Part shown: in pieces, positions 35,173 to 48,328 of the stretch
Layout of the letters: each line of letters begins with the position of its first letter
Numbering within the stretch: position 1 is the stretch's first letter
Source: Echinometra lucunter
Lineage: Eukaryota; Echinodermata; Echinoidea; Camarodonta; Echinometridae
Length of the DNA: 64,000 nt
NCBI GenBank assembly: GCA_029962745.1
Contig: CM057157.1
Coordinates: forward strand, 24,959,460-25,023,459
Reading direction: 5' to 3'
Made by a program: the position numbers and the translations under genes
The notes under the pieces: model-generated
The model's input: only the letters and a program-made list of their open reading frames with translations
What the model was told of the DNA's origin: nothing
Database searches by the model: none

Positions 35173-37439
35173 AAATGTGGCGCAAGGGCTCTCTAAGACA
35201 CGTTTCAGCAGACATTTTAGACTTTTATAGTATTTATCTATATTTTTTTCCCCTCTGGACAATGTATGCAGGTGCGAATGAAAACGAAGGGGGTGTGCAT
35301 TACCACCCTACCCTAAGCTACTACGCCACGTGGAAATTATCCCTAATTGATATTTAAAAAAAAAAGAAGATTTGTTTCTTTCTCCACTTATTAAGGCAAG
35401 ATACATGTGTACGTGGACAAAGCGTGCCAAACAACGCTGCATGCCGACTGATTCCTGGCAACGCAAATTGTTTCCTTAGCAACCGTACCTGTGCAAATAC
35501 TTCTCTTTGGTTTATGGGATATCTAGTTATCACTGTGGCGCATCTTTCACCTCTCTCCCTCTCTCGCTCTCTCTCTATCTCTCTCTCTCTCGATCCAAAA
35601 TAACAGTAAAAATGGCAATCCATCATCCTCCAATCTAATTCAAGGTCTGTTTTCCTCTCAAGCTGCCAGCAGTCGAATATACATCGCATTCTGTCTATTC
35701 AGGACACCTCCTCCCCCCCCCCTTTTTATCAGTGTGGGATATGCCACTGACATAAGGAGATAACTTTGTAAATGTGATCAGAAGACAATTCTGTGTATTT
35801 TGATCATCCCCACTATTTTACCCTGGCAATAAGCTACTACAGTGTACTAATTTCGTCAAGCTAAATGTGTTTTTATAATTTTTGTTATATTTTCGTCTTC
35901 TTTTTCTATTTTTTAAAAAATATTTTTCTTCTTCTTGATGTTGTTTTAGTTTCTTTAATTCTTCTTTTTCTTCTTTTTCTTCTTCCTCTCCCCTTCTTCT
36001 TTCTCTGATTCTTCTTCTTTTTCTTCTTCTTCCCGCTTTACTTAATTTTCTAGTTGCATTATTACGTCATACACTTACTTTCGAATTATGTTACTTTTGA
36101 AATATCACGCATAAATAGAAAGAAACTATACGGTATCATGAAGAAAGCCTGTCAGACATAGTAAGGAAAGCTTGTTAAAAATGATTACTTCAAGAATATT
36201 TCTATATCTAAATTGACAGGTTGAATAACTTTGGCTTGATACTGCACCGGAGTTTTCATGAAGAGTGGTGGGAGTTAGATTGAGCGGAGGTAATGTTTAA
36301 AATTTCCTAATTTCCCTGGCGTCCATTTAACATTTTCTAACGAAGCATTGAAATCACTCTTAATTAATATTTCAATACATCAACGCGCGCATTGCAAGAT
36401 CAGCTATGCGTGGAGAGGAAGAGAGAGAGACACACACAAAGAACGAGGGTAGGAGAGGGAGAGAGAGAGAAAAAAAAAAGGAGAAGAGGGGGGAGGGGGT
36501 AGAAAGTAAGGAAATTGGGTGATAGAGGGTTGAAGAGTCATATACAGTATAAAAAATCGCACTTAATGATTTCACATGTCGACGCGGAAATAGACAATGG
36601 CATGATGTGAGGCACTTTGATAGCTTGAGGTCAGCCATCTTGAACTGGTGTCCATTCTGGCAGCAGAGAATTACTAGCAGATCGAAAGCTTTGAAATCAG
36701 GTGGGGGAAAGTGTCCCTTCGCTGATGTTGAGAGGACGACAGGCGATTGGGTGGGGGGGGGGGGGAATGGATAAGAGGGAGGTTGAGAGGGAAACAGGGG
36801 TAGCAAGGGATACTTGGAGATTTCTGACACTTCTGCGAAAATAGAAAAATATACTGAAATTTTCAGTTCATTTCCAGGGCGGTATATGTTGTGCCGTTCT
36901 CCGATAAGAGTGATATAATAATATATTGTTAAATTTATCATTAAACTCTTCAAATTGGCAGTGCAGTGTGAACAATATAATCACTATTTTTGTGTACCCA
37001 CTGACAATTTTTTCTGGTAAATTTTGTAATTTCTATTCATATAGGTTAATGTTTAATAACATAGTTTTAAAACTATGCAGTAGTGAAAAATAGAAATAAT
37101 TGTTGCCAATTTGAGAAGGGAATTCTGATTAATTCAGCCCTTACGAAAACTTTGTATTGCTAAGGGTTAAATAAAAAGAATGTAGAAAAGATGAGAGTGT
37201 TCTTAAACGGTAATGAAATCAACGGAATTACATATTTTCGAAACATTAGTATTGTATTATAATATGACCACACGATGTGGATAGAGAAAAAATATGTGGA
37301 AAAATGAAAACATGAGACTACAGATGGAGAGAACATAAAACAAGGGTAGAAAGCCTGCAAAAACACAGAAAATTATAGGAACATAATACATTCTGCGTTC
37401 CCATACATCTACCCATTATGATCAGATACGGCGACATTT
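35173..37439. other. Unique DNA with CT-, TTC- and GA-rich stretches
   Basis: CT microsatellite sequence occurs at 35548-35592, TTC/TTTTCTTC runs at 35890-36045 and GA/AAAAGG-rich sequence at 36415-36510. C and G homopolymers lie near 35709 and 36757. The 193-codon minus-strand frame at 36372-36953 spans these low-complexity tracts and has no domain. A perfect 18-base palindrome, CATAGTTTTAAAACTATG, is at 37060-37077. Confidence 0.5.
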
Positions 37440-37660
37440 CATATATATCCTGTATTAATCTACATTTTCCACACTCGACCCAGGTGAGATAAATGGGTAC
37501 CTGACGGGAATTATTTCCTTGAAATGCTTGTGCGATGTAATGGCTGCCGGGCTAAAGCCAGGGTAATAATATCCAAAGTCCTTTGGAAGCGCATAGAAAC
37601 GTTAGTGATATGCGCTATACAAGAACGGAATATTATTATCATTATATTCCCTTAACGACA
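37440..37660 (+). repeat. SINE 3' portion
   Basis: The plus strand carries CACTCGACCCAGGTGAGATA, AATGGGTACCTGACGGGAAT, GTAATAATATCCAAAGTCCT and GATATGCGCTATACAAGAAC, ending in TATTATTATCATTATA. The CCCAGG...AATGGGTACCTG block is shared with the SINE at 10201. The tail layout (GCGC stem, then TATTATTAT) is shared with 24600-24795. The tRNA head is absent. Confidence 0.7.
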
Positions 37661-38383
37661 TTGCACATTTAACACTGGCTCGGAAATTAGGACGGAAGGA
37701 CGATGACTGGATCTATGAGTGGTAACGATGCCGAAGCTCGATAATGTGAACCATCATCATTTTCCGTCTCGTTGGCTGCGCCATTGAGCAAATCGGCACT
37801 CTTATCATGCTTATGACAGAAACTTCTATTTCGCAAATACTGAGCACCCATCATGATATACCTGATTCTGCTGATATCAGCATATACACAAAAATGTCTT
37901 GTTCAATATGATTTGAAACAGGTGAAGGACTGTCAAATCTTATTTGTAAACCGCTCTGTTTTTCAAATAATTTCGATTTACACGTTTTTATTAACATAAC
38001 GTGTGTAATATCTACGAAGAAAAAGATCAACTTCATCGCTGCGGCACCTATCTTGTCTCACAGTTGGTGTTTTGAAATACGGGTGTACCTCTAGCTCTTC
38101 ATGCTCTTCAACGGGGTTTCCCCTTCACTCATTAGTTTTACGAGGAATGCCTCCCCCATAAACATACGGGAGTTCGATTTAACGTCTTATTTGGGTATGT
38201 TCGAGTGTTTTTCCACTGTTTTATATTCTGTGTCTATGGAACAGTTGAGGGGCTTGTTTATGCGCAACGTATATATCGCGTGTGTCAGTCACCCGACTGC
38301 ACGCGTTCTGCGAACTCCAAAAAAGCCACTAGAACTGATTTCTGGCGGACTATATTGGGCTTAACCGCTTAACACCTTTTTTT

Positions 38384-38385
<2 letters not shown>
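37661..38385. other. Unique DNA, no gene recognised
   Basis: The 87-codon plus frame at 38101-38364 has no recognisable motif. Confidence 0.5.

Positions 38386-38450
<65 letters not shown>
38386..38450. repeat. (TA)n microsatellite
   Basis: About 60 bases of uninterrupted AT, ending in ATGTATGTAT. Confidence 0.96.
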
Positions 38451-38452
<2 letters not shown>

Positions 38453-39025
38453 AGTGCGATTGGGAACAATAACCACTTCGGGTATCAGCGGATAATTGTT
38501 GACAGCTGGCCATACCATCATACAGCTGTCCTTGGAAGGAGAGTCCCAAATAGGCCAATCAAAGTGGTTCGCTGCAGCTCAGATGATGATGAGTACCACT
38601 TATCTATTCACATACAAGAACATTTCCAACATACATGAGAAATTTTTAGAGCACCTGAGGAACTCTTACAATGGAAGACGGCGACATTTCATAACAGAAA
38701 GCAACTACATGTAAAAGCATAACGAGGAAACAGCACCAGGTGTTAATGCACTGTTCTTCGGCAGTTATGGATCATGTCTAGCCAGCTCACAGCACTTAAA
38801 AATGTCTACTTTTTCAAAATTGATTTTAAAAAAAATTCAATTCAACTTCGTGAGGAAGACTTTTTACAGGTGTTTTTCATGTACTTGTTTCCTTCTGTCT
38901 ATGCTCAATCACTAGTCGGCAGTATTTCTTTCCCCTTTTCCTTTGTTTGTGCATGTTTTATCTGCTGCCTGAAAATAAAATGAATACATCCATACCCGCA
39001 TTTTCCGAATAACTACAGAGCATAT
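38451..39025. other. Unique DNA, no gene recognised
   Basis: Nothing identifiable beyond short frames. Confidence 0.5.
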
Positions 39026-39445
39026 TATACTGGAAGAAAGATACCCCTATCGTGTATGCTCAACGGTTATCCTAAATTGCATCCCACTGATGAATTTACT
39101 GTCATATTTCAATATGAAACTGGTGTAACGAATAACCAAGGGTATTTTCTTTTTTAAATCGGTGCATGTACTTCAACAAGAAATCGGGTCAGCACAGATA
39201 AAAGTCAAGGATGCACTTTGTAAAATACTCGAAGGAAGATGCCTTCTGCCGTGTATGCTAAACGGTCATCCTTACTTGTGCCCCCCCCCCCTAATTGTAC
39301 TTTATATTTTACTGTGAAACTGATTTATCCAATAACGTAGCGATACTTTCTTTTTTAATTCCCTTTGCTTTAGAAAGTAATCGGGTCATGACCAGTATAA
39401 GTCAAGGATGCAATGCACCTTCTAATATACTCGGAGGAAGATTCC
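39026..39445 (+). repeat. Diverged tandem duplication, 200-bp period
   Basis: The motif ATACT(G/C)GAAG(A/G)AAGAT recurs at 39028, 39228 and 39428 (as ATACTCGGAGGAAGATT). GTGTATGCTMAACGGTYATC occurs at about 39053 and 39249. AATCGGGTCA...AAGTCAAGGATGCA occurs at about 39183 and 39379. Order and spacing are kept, so two diverged units plus the start of a third are present. The C homopolymer at 39283 lies in the second unit only. Confidence 0.85.
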
Positions 39446-40317
39446 ATCCGTTCGCAAATGATGATAGTCGTTGTTAAGTAGGAGCCAACGCCCACTCTCC
39501 ATGCGCGGTTGGTTGTGCAAAGATGCGTAACTAACTGCCTCCTATCTATCTCCATGCCCCATTTATCTGCAACGAAGAGCTGAAGAGGAGTTCATCGATT
39601 ACTCTGTCAAAAGTCGAGCAGTTTTGGTTCTGTTTTGTTCCCTGTTGCCAATGTTTTCAAGTGATGTGTATGCAGTTCAAGAGGCCCTTTAGCGGCTACT
39701 TTAGACTACCCAAAAAGTATTGGTTGATTGGACGAATAGGTGGTACATGCCTCCTAAAATCAGACCGAGAAAAGGTTTGATTAGTTCTATTTTTACTGAA
39801 ATATCATTCATTTGATGTAGAAATAAAACAACCACTTTTGTGCTCCTTATACATTTAACGCCCATGAAATAAGTAAAACCAAAATGTTATTATGACTCCT
39901 TCGTGAAACGTACAAAAATCAAATCCTACTTTCATCAGTAATGTTTCAGACCAATTCGTCTCATTTTCAAATCGAGCGAGATATGTCTACAACCGGGTGA
40001 CCAATGATAATTTGGAGATCAAACAAAAGCTTTTGCTAACAGGCTTTCAGGATAAGGCAAAGAATAAAGTACAAAGATTAAAACTGGTCGCTTTTAATGG
40101 TTCTGTAAACAGTCGACACAAACCACACAGACGAAGGAGTTCAATTTCGTTTCGTTCTAGATGATCCTCTATTTCTTATCAAGTTTTAGTAGTTGTCTCA
40201 CTCAGTTATTTTAAATAGAACATAAGTTTTTATTCACTAAAAATTTTGCAACTTTCAAAAAGGAGCTTAACTTCAAGAGTGAAATTGTATGCTTCCCCAA
40301 TTCCAGAACATAGAGGA
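39446..40317. other. AT-rich unique DNA, no gene recognised
   Basis: No motif or repeat recognised. Confidence 0.5.
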
Positions 40318-40520
40318 GGCACTGTGGCTCTGTGGTAGAGCAGTGGTCTCGTAACCGGAAGTACCCGAGTTCTAAACCAAATGGATGCGCTAATGCCCTT
40401 TAGTAAGATATTAATCCTCATTACCAAGTCCTTCGGAGGGGACTTAAAGCCGTCGGTCCCCTGGTTGCTTACTAACAAGTATACACATGCTTTCTTAGCA
40501 GTCAGGTAAAATAACCATTT
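40318..40520 (+). repeat. tRNA-derived SINE
   Basis: The plus strand has a head GCACTGTGGCTCTGTGGTAG and AGCAGTGGTCTCG, a mutated B box (GAGTTCTAAACC), and a body with ACTTAAAGCCGTCGGTCCCC. The end CTTAGCAGTCAGGTAAAATA matches the 3' end of the copy at 22030. Confidence 0.85.
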
Positions 40521-40984
40521 AAATAACATATTATGTAATAGAGTCATCTCTTGGACTAGGGGGAAACATAGACACATTAACTAGGGCAAAAGAATCTTGA
40601 CTTAAAAGTATTCAATCTTTTACCGTGAATATGAATTTTTAGGATATAGAAAAAACCATACTGAAAATCATCGTTATGGCTTACAGAAGAAAAAATGAAT
40701 TTCCGATGGTTCTCTTTGCTTGTCACTCACCACCTATCCAATTCCTTTAACATTCTAAAATGTTTTTTTTTTAATAGAATCCTTAGATTTTTTAAAAATT
40801 ACCCAGAGTCGCCTCTTGAGTATTTCATCGAGCTTCGTGCAGTTCTGACTATACCCTAGTTTTGCCAGGCACCCATTAATCATCTGGATTGGGATGGGCA
40901 AATATGGGTAAACGACCTTGCCTGAGGATGCAAGCAAGGTGTAGGTCTAACCCAGGGCTGCTCCAAAGATGAGAGGAAACAACC
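40521..40984. other. AT-rich spacer, no gene recognised
   Basis: Nothing identifiable. Confidence 0.5.
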
Positions 40985-41240
40985 TTCACCAACAAACTGT
41001 TACCTCATGTTTTTGTTGTGTTTTTATGTTTTATTTCTTACCTGCCTGCTGAAAAAATCACGCGTATACTTGTATGTAAAAAGTCAGAGGACTGGCAGCT
41101 TTAAGTTCTCTCTTAGAGACGTGGTAATAAGGACTGATACCTTACCAAATAGCACTGGCGATCGACTTGGTTTCGAATCCACGACCTTCGGGTCAAGAGG
41201 CCTCTGCTTTACCACTGAGCCTCGGAGGCTCCTACTTCTT
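40985..41240 (-). repeat. tRNA-derived SINE
   Basis: The complement reads GAGCCTCCGAGGCTCAGTGG, then AGAGGCCTCTTGACCCGAAG, GTGGATTCGAAACC (B box) and AACTTAAAGCTGCCAGTCCT, followed by a TCAGCAGGCAGGTAAGAAAT end. It shares its body with 22030 and 40318. The apparent acceptor/donor pair around 41050 is part of the SINE end, not an exon. Confidence 0.85.
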
Positions 41241-42109
41241 TTTAGGAAACGTGTCCGCAATCTCATACAGATTCGGATTCAGATTCGTTTTTGCCGTTTT
41301 TTCATTCAATACAAATCTTACAAATCAAGCACAGTCAATATAAATTACAAAAGTCAATTAACAAACATGGAAATATAAGAGATAATAAAGTAGATATCAA
41401 AATCAACGATAAATGACGAAATAATCATAACATACATCCGTTTGGAAAGACTTTAAACTATAATATAGTATGACCTTAAATTATTTTTCTTGCAAACGGC
41501 CGCTTCTTCTTCACCGATGGAAAAAAAAAAAGATCGCTAACCTTTAACTGATTAAAAACAAAGAGTTCAAAGCTATCCATGAAAATTCACCGAAATAGCT
41601 CGGGGGGTCTTTATCTGGTTGGAACTAAGCCGATCAATGTAACATGAGGAGGATTTCACTCTGTTTATTCTATTCGATATCAATAATTCAAAGTTGAGTG
41701 ACGTGAATTGACCTTCGGGTGTTACATTACCATGCATAGATACACATGCCCGGGTTGGCGCCGCCGCTGGTACTACTTAAAACATCAGCTGTGGCGGATC
41801 TTTACATCGATCTCCTTATATGGGTGTTGTTTTGATTTGGGTTGATTTCCATACAGGCAGGTACCCTGTATTGATATTTCATATCGTAGTAAACAAACTG
41901 GATCGGTACTAGTTTCTGTATGAAATAGGTCTTCAAAGTAAATTGGAAATCCTTTCCTGCTGAAATATTCTATACAAAGATGGGTGCTATATCGAGGTGT
42001 AGCGGGATAAGTTATTAAGATAAGTTCTGCCTCAGTGAATATGCATGCCCCACATCACTCTCACCCACGCTGTGGCACCGGAAACATTTGACTGTGACTT
42101 CTTTAATCT
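41241..42109. other. Unique DNA, no gene recognised
   Basis: A repeated ATTCAGATTCG/CAGATTCGGA motif occurs at 41268-41290. Nothing else identified. Confidence 0.5.
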
Positions 42110-42263
42110 GGGCCCCGTTTCATAAAACTTGCTATCAGTAACAACTGCCATATTTCTTTGACAAATTTGCTCTCAGCAAATCAGATGCAAGGATTTCAGT
42201 AGCTTATAACCATAACAGTTATCGCAACCTGTTATTGATAACAAGTTTTATGAAACGGGGTCC
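42110..42263. mobile_element. Palindromic foldback MITE, 154 bp
   Basis: The left GGGCCCCGTTTCATAAAACT pairs with the right AGTTTTATGAAACGGGGTCC, with a single mismatch. Inner arms CTATCAGTAACAACTG / CAGTTATCGCAACCTGTTATTGATAAC continue the palindrome. Both flanks contain TGACTT...TTTAAT, so a diverged or longer target repeat is possible. Confidence 0.85.
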
Positions 42264-42379
42264 TGACTTTAATTTCTTTTAAAATAATCATACTAAAAGA
42301 TCCCAAACGATGTGAAATTTCTCCTTCAAGGGCTACACAGATTTCTATTATTTAGAAGAGAAAAAAGGGGAGAATTTTA

Positions 42380-42815
42380 AAGCCGACCGCACACTATACG
42401 ATCCGACTGCAACCCGATTTTCGAACAAATCGCATTTTGCAATGAATATGAAAGTTTAAACAAGTAAAATTATCTCATTTTAAGTTTGGAATAATGACAG
42501 GAATACTAAAATCGAAAATTGTGGTTTACTGCAATTAAGCTCTGTCATTGCTTGTGGTCGGAGTAAAGGCCAAAAAGGCTTCAAATCGTAGCTGATCGCA
42601 AGATTGTTATTACGTCACTACGATTAGAATTTATTTCGCTTTCATTCTTACATTAAGGCTCGCAATAGCCTGGAATTTCGATTTTAGTATATCATTATAC
42701 GACTATTCGGAACTTTGATCATTAAGATTTTACAAGTTTGAATGTTCATATTAAATGATGTAACAGATTTTTTTCTAAAATCGGATCGCAGACGGATCGT
42801 GCAGTGTCTGTCGGT
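42380..42815 (+). mobile_element. MITE, AAGCCCGCC family
   Basis: The left end AAGCCGACCGCACACTATAC and the degraded right end (GATCGTGCAGTGTCTGTCGG) are inverted. The interior (AGGCTTCAAATCGTAGCTGA, GGCTCGCAATAGCCTGGAAT) matches 59787-60187 directly and 27244-27763 in reverse. No coding capacity. Confidence 0.88.
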
Positions 42816-44653
42816 TGTATGGCAAATGCTCAGGCGACAGTTCTTCCGCGTCAACATGCTCAATTTCGTACACTAAGCGAATTCTAACCTTTAACCCTCG
42901 ACCAAATACTATACTTTATTTCAAACCCAATTTAAACCCTAATCCTAACCCTACATCATTGCGAAATAAACGCCAGAGCATTTGTGCCGAAGAAACTGTT
43001 CCAGTATCTATCTGTCAAGCCTAGAGTTGCTTTGCAGCTTGGTGCAAGCTACATGGCTCTGCTGAAAGCCTGAAAGTAACTTTTAAAATCTTAGCTTCAT
43101 TGCCCTGCATGCTATTGTGTAAATATGAAGCTCTGAAAAACATGAACTTCACAAGTATCATCATGTGATTCACGAAAAGTGACCGGAAATGCCAGACCTT
43201 TTTACTCCATAGAATGCAGTAAAAGGCAAAAGCATACCCAGATTGGCTTTGCAAATGGCGGATTTGAGTGATAGATATCTTTATGAAAACATCTTATATT
43301 TCAAAACCTATGAATTCCTGGCTGTTTTCTGAACATCTTTATAAAACACAGACATCAAAATTCTACAATAATCAAGCCTCCACTAAGTTACTGGATCCCT
43401 TGAAGGTCGGACGTGTTCACTCAATGCGGAATTTATCTCGTCGAAGGACAATATCCAATGTCCTCAGATTAACGAATGTCTCTTTGAATTTATAAGCACT
43501 GTGCAAAAAGACTCATCTCATCATTACAAATGTCGAATGTAATGTACCTACTTAATATGCTTTATAAAAGGCATTTCCTTTCTCATATTTCTTTTTTATT
43601 AAACACTCCTTTTTTATAGAGCAAGCTTGCAAAAAATCCAAACGTTTGGATTACAGAGCCTTCGAAGTGAAAACACGAAAAGCGGAAACACGGCTGCTTC
43701 CTTGCCAGATATCTTTTAGAAAAAAAAAAAATCTTTAAAATGTAACGCCCCTTTTTTCCTTGTTAGCGAGTCCGAAGTGAAAGGTTATCTTTTACATTTT
43801 GATGCCTTTTTTTCATCTTGTCAGGGAATTTAGTAAAAGGTAATGACAAGGCCTCCCTCATTATACCCCCAAAGGAAAAAAGGCCTACGCAGGTCCCCCC
43901 CCCCCCCCCAAAAAAAAAAAAAAAAAAAGATGAATAAAAAAGTTCGAAGGTCGAACAGCAACTGGCAATTCAATCCTGTTGTAACCAGAGGGAATTAACA
44001 GTATAAATTGCAATATTTTTTCGTGATTAAATGCGCAGCAAATTGACGTCGATCAATATTTAGCCGCATGGGTTGTTGAATCCACCTAAATTTGAGTTTC
44101 TGGCTTGTTTTTTTTTAAAAAAGCTTGTATGACCAGATTACGATATTTTCGGCAAGTTGCTACAGGGCCTACTTAGGCTATCTTGCACCACACTTTAACA
44201 CCTAGCCTCTCCTCTCTGAATAGATTCTGAATAAACTTCTTCAAGCATTAGAGAAAACAATAACTGCCTCGAATAAAAAATTGTCAGTTGCACAGTGATC
44301 TATCACTATTTTACGTACTACAATATTCTCATCCTGACTCTCTCTCTGTCTCTCTCTCTTCACAAGCAATCTACATGTATTGATAGCTGATAACTCGTAG
44401 GAAAGTCAGCGATCTTTCTTTTCTCTTTTGGGAGAAAATAATAGCAAGGTCAGACTTCTAGGGGATCATGGACATTGCACACACAAGACTTGAGCGTTTT
44501 CGGCTCTCACTCCACTTTTGCCAATCTCATTTGTGCATTTCACCTACAGAGAATTTACCCTTGGCACTCTGGTACTTCAGTCACCAAAATACATTTTGAT
44601 CTGTATGTGGGCGATTCATTGTCACTACAATAGTCAGTATAATTAACTTTAAA
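42816..44653. other. AT-rich DNA, no gene recognised
   Basis: CCCTAATCCTAACCCTA near 42935-42952 is a short telomere-like motif (CCCTAA variants). A C/A homopolymer pair lies at 43896-43928. The frames at 43021-43254 and 43268-43495 have no domain. Confidence 0.5.
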
Positions 44654-44909
44654 CAGGGGCGGCACTACAGGGAGGGCAGGGGACGGCTGCCCCCCCCCCC
44701 CCATGACTTTTCAAGTGATAAAAAAAGGGGAAGACAAAAAAAAAAAAACAGAAGAAGATAGGGAAGAAGAAGAAGGAAGAGAACGTATACAGGAAAGATA
44801 GGGCAGGGTCATACAACTATATAATAGCCCTATTTGTTCATTTAAAACCTAAACAAACTCATCTGTGAGTCATCTCTCCCCGTATTGAAATACCCCGGCG
44901 CCGCCCCTG
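44654..44909. mobile_element. hAT-like MITE, 256 bp
   Basis: Ends CAGGGGCGGC and GCCGCCCCTG form a perfect 10-base inverted repeat. The element contains the C homopolymer GGCTGCCCCCC. Flanks ACTTTAAA and GTTTTAAA agree at 6 of 8 bases, compatible with a decayed 8-base hAT target duplication. Confidence 0.72.
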
Positions 44910-45222
44910 GTTTTAAATATCACTTCTAGAGACAGATATTGCGAACTCAAATATATTCTCATTTAACATAAAAACGAAGTGGACTGGTCGACGTATTCTT
45001 ACGCGCAGGCATGGAGCCAGGGCGTTTACGGAGTCAAACAGATACTCGAATCCGAAAACGTATAACTTTGAGCGGTCTTACGTCATCCTTTATTTTCTTA
45101 AAACTCTTTAACCAGTAACCCCTTGAATGTCGCATTGCCGGGTAAAGTTACTGGAGGTTATTTCACGTGTACAGGTACTAGTTGTACACAAAATAATTTT
45201 TTGATGTAATTGGTACAGGATC

Positions 45223-45327
45223 GGTATAATCTCTTGGACGAGAGGGTTCGATTTTAGCTTAGTGCGTCCATCCTACAGGAAGAGGCAATTTGCCAAAATT
45301 TGTCCCTCTCGACCAAGAGGTATTATA
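45223..45327. mobile_element. Small foldback element, 105 bp
   Basis: GGTATAATCTCTTGGACGAG and CTCGACCAAGAGGTATTATA are inverted with few mismatches over about 24 bases. A CTTTTA/TTTTAG spacer separates the arms. There is no open frame and no confirmed target duplication. Confidence 0.65.
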
Positions 45328-48300
45328 TGGTTATACCTGAAAATGCCGAGGGGTGGGGTTAATGACATTTATGGGGCCATCACGAGGAGAAGTATTAGCA
45401 TACAGATTAGTGATTGGGTATCCTGATACACCGATATTACTATTTTCTTTTCAGAAAACGTACAAGTTAGGCCGACAGGAAATAATTTTTCAGAGAAAAG
45501 ATTAAACTTCATTTTTAAGGAAATATAGCTAAAACCCTTTTTTCTTGCGAATACAATTCGCTTGATTCGAAACATCTCGATAATCATTATTTTCTCATTT
45601 TTTTTCTGTTTCTGTGATCTTGAAAGAGAGAGAATCAAAAGAATCGGATTTACGTCACTTATGAGCAGCTGGAATAATCAAGGCTGTTCTATTCACCACT
45701 TGATCTGATATCGGAAGGGCCATCTTTCTCTTTCTATAATTACAAACAATTAAACACTTATTTCAATATCCCTACATTTATCAACAGGTGAGTTTAAAAG
45801 GTAGATCGAGATAAAGTCTTGATTAAGGTATTGAAAGAAGAGGCGGTTGTAGCAAGAAAGAACCATCTTCAGTTCTTTCCCTCAATTCAAGCTGACAGCT
45901 TTAAACATGGTAAATACTTCAATGTTATTTTAAAGATTATGCACAGTCCTTTGTATACATAGTATAACTTTTGGTTCATGTAGCCAATTTCAATGATTTC
46001 GATTTACATACAAGTACGATATGTGTTTCTTCCGCAAGTTCCTATAGGCTAATGACTGAAAAAAAAAATTGCGGAAGGGCCAGCTGTCTACAAATAAATT
46101 AATAATGGAAGTACAAAATAATATAAACGGATTTTTTTAAATAAAAAGAATAAAAAGCAATTACGTCAAAAGAATAGAAGGAATGAGAGATTGGATATAT
46201 CATTCAATACGGCAAGCGGATACTGTTCATAAGACATCAATACCTAGCAAAGGATATACGCCCCCATGCTCCCCAAGCTCCATATTAACGTCTTAATCTA
46301 ATCATTACATCTAATCCTTAGCTAAACTGAGAGGAGGAATTAAGTATGGTATATAAATGATTCTTTCTAGATTAAAATTTATCTAGGGTATAAAAGCAAG
46401 CAATTTTCATTGTCTAAATAGCCCAGAAGAAATTATGGAAACGTGTCTCTATTTCTTCTCGATTTTTTTTGTCGTGCGGTGAAGGGTTCCTTTCCGCGAG
46501 CCCTATATGAAAATGAATTTTATATGCATGAACGTATCTCGTCAGGTGCGGCAAGTGGCATGATCATGATGATGGGGTTGATCTACGGCTGCCCCCCTTT
46601 CTTTGACAAACTAAATTGGTACTTGGTTTAGTTCACCATTGCGCTCCCCCCCCCCCCCCCCCCACACACACAAAAGAAAGCTGTATCCGCCCCATAATAG
46701 GGTAACTGCACAGAAAAGGAAATACTAAATCCTTTTTTTTCAGCGCGAGCATGGCCGTTTGACTAAATCCAGTTTAATACCGTTAAGTGCTGTGTTTCTT
46801 GTGGCAACGGACAGCGGTTCATCGTGACGATTTGAAAGTCTTACATGGCCTCTCGATTAAGCATGTACTAATGCAATAACAACAACAAGTGTTCTGACAC
46901 TCCTTGGGCAAAATAGAACAATAACAAGTTCAATTCATCAAAGATAGTGCTCGAGTTTCATGACCGTTCAGCGAAAATCAATGCCGTATTAATAAGTTTA
47001 TTTTTATGTCCCTTCGCAGAATACAAAATAAGAGTTTTGTTTATCTGGATATGTTATATTCGTGCAGTCCATGTACCTACCTCTTTTTTTTTTTTTTTTT
47101 TTTTTTGGTTGTTGTTGTTGTTGAATGAAGTTATTAAGTTATTGACCGGATCAGGAAATGTTTTCCTTTTTCCTATTAGATTGACTGAACATTCTGATAA
47201 TCACAGGCGAAAAGTACAAATTTACTTACAAAAGAACAGATGATACTGAAGCAACTATATTTTTTCTGGTGTAAAATCAATTGGAATCCTAATTCATGAG
47301 CATTTTATAGTCTTTAGGTGTACGTGGTTATGTTCAACCTGCAGGCTGGCCTATATTCATTTTCTATATGTCCAATTAGGTGACATTGTTAACTCGGGAA
47401 TTTAAGCAAAATATTGTTATCTTAGCCCCTATCCAGCAAACATTTTGGTTTAATTTTGCATGATTGTTTCAACGCGTTAAGTTCTTCGAGTCGATATTGC
47501 CCATGTTACAAGGCAATGGAATTAGCCACGAAAGGCTTGCTGCATTTGTCGCCTCTTGCACAATTTCTATTATGCCGGTAATGGCAAGTTTTCATATCGT
47601 TATTATTCAGTTAACGTTGTTCTATAAAACCCATACCTTTGAAGTGTAATGATATCATTACTTTCTTCTTTGTTGTTGTTGTTGTTGATAGGATTACTTA
47701 TAAGTTTTGTTTTCCTTCTGTGATGACAGGTCTTTTGTTGAAGACATTTTGCTCTGTATGTTCGTTGTCACTAAGATATGAGCCCTCAAATATTACTTCT
47801 ATAAAAAATCATGGCAAGTTCAATGATGAAACGCTTTTTTTTTGACAGCATATCCATTATTAAAATCATGATCCCAAATCCATTATCATTCTGACTTTGT
47901 AATAGGCGAGATTATCGTTGGGAAAACCCCTCCAGAGGTTCCCGGATTTCGGGGAATCTTCATAGCCTCGTCAAGGATTGCAGTTGACAGTAGCAATACA
48001 TCAATGCTTACATCACATGTTTTAATGTTTTTAAAGTGTTTAATGTTGTCACTTCCCACGGTTTCTTCGGTTACATGTCACCCCCCCCCCCCTTACAGTA
48101 TATAAATTCAGAATGGTGTAAGTCCGCAAATGAAAAAGTGTTCAGAATTTTAAAAATGAAGAAATAAAAATTGTACAGGGTTGGTAATCTTGCAAAATGA
48201 AATATAATTCATGATTTGGAATTAGGATCACAATAATATCCCAAAATCCTTGTGTCACTTTCGGAATAATGAACCCTCTCTCACTTTCACAAATGCGAAC

Positions 48301-48328
48301 CTTCAGATAACCAAACTGTTGGTTGCAG
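45328..48328. other. AT-rich DNA, no gene recognised
   Basis: It holds a C homopolymer at 46647, a T homopolymer at 47084-47106, GTT repeats at 47107-47123 and 47672-47688, and a C tract at 48079. Open frames of 60-98 codons have no motifs. Confidence 0.5.
47084..47106. repeat. Poly(T) tract
   Basis: A 23-base T homopolymer followed by GTTGTTGTTG. It could be a minus-strand retroposon tail, but no body was recognised. Confidence 0.9.

Noticed and set aside
36372..36953. 193-codon minus-strand frame
   Set aside because: It is built from GA/CT-rich and homopolymer tracts giving Ser/Pro/Phe low complexity; no recognisable motif or splice support.
40985..41060. Strong acceptor (TTTTTTCAG) and donor (CAG|GTAAGAA) on the minus strand
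   Set aside because: The enclosed exon would be seven bases and the same sequence is the 3' end of a SINE family.
42935..42952. Telomere-like CCCTAA repeats
   Set aside because: Only about three imperfect units; not a telomeric array.
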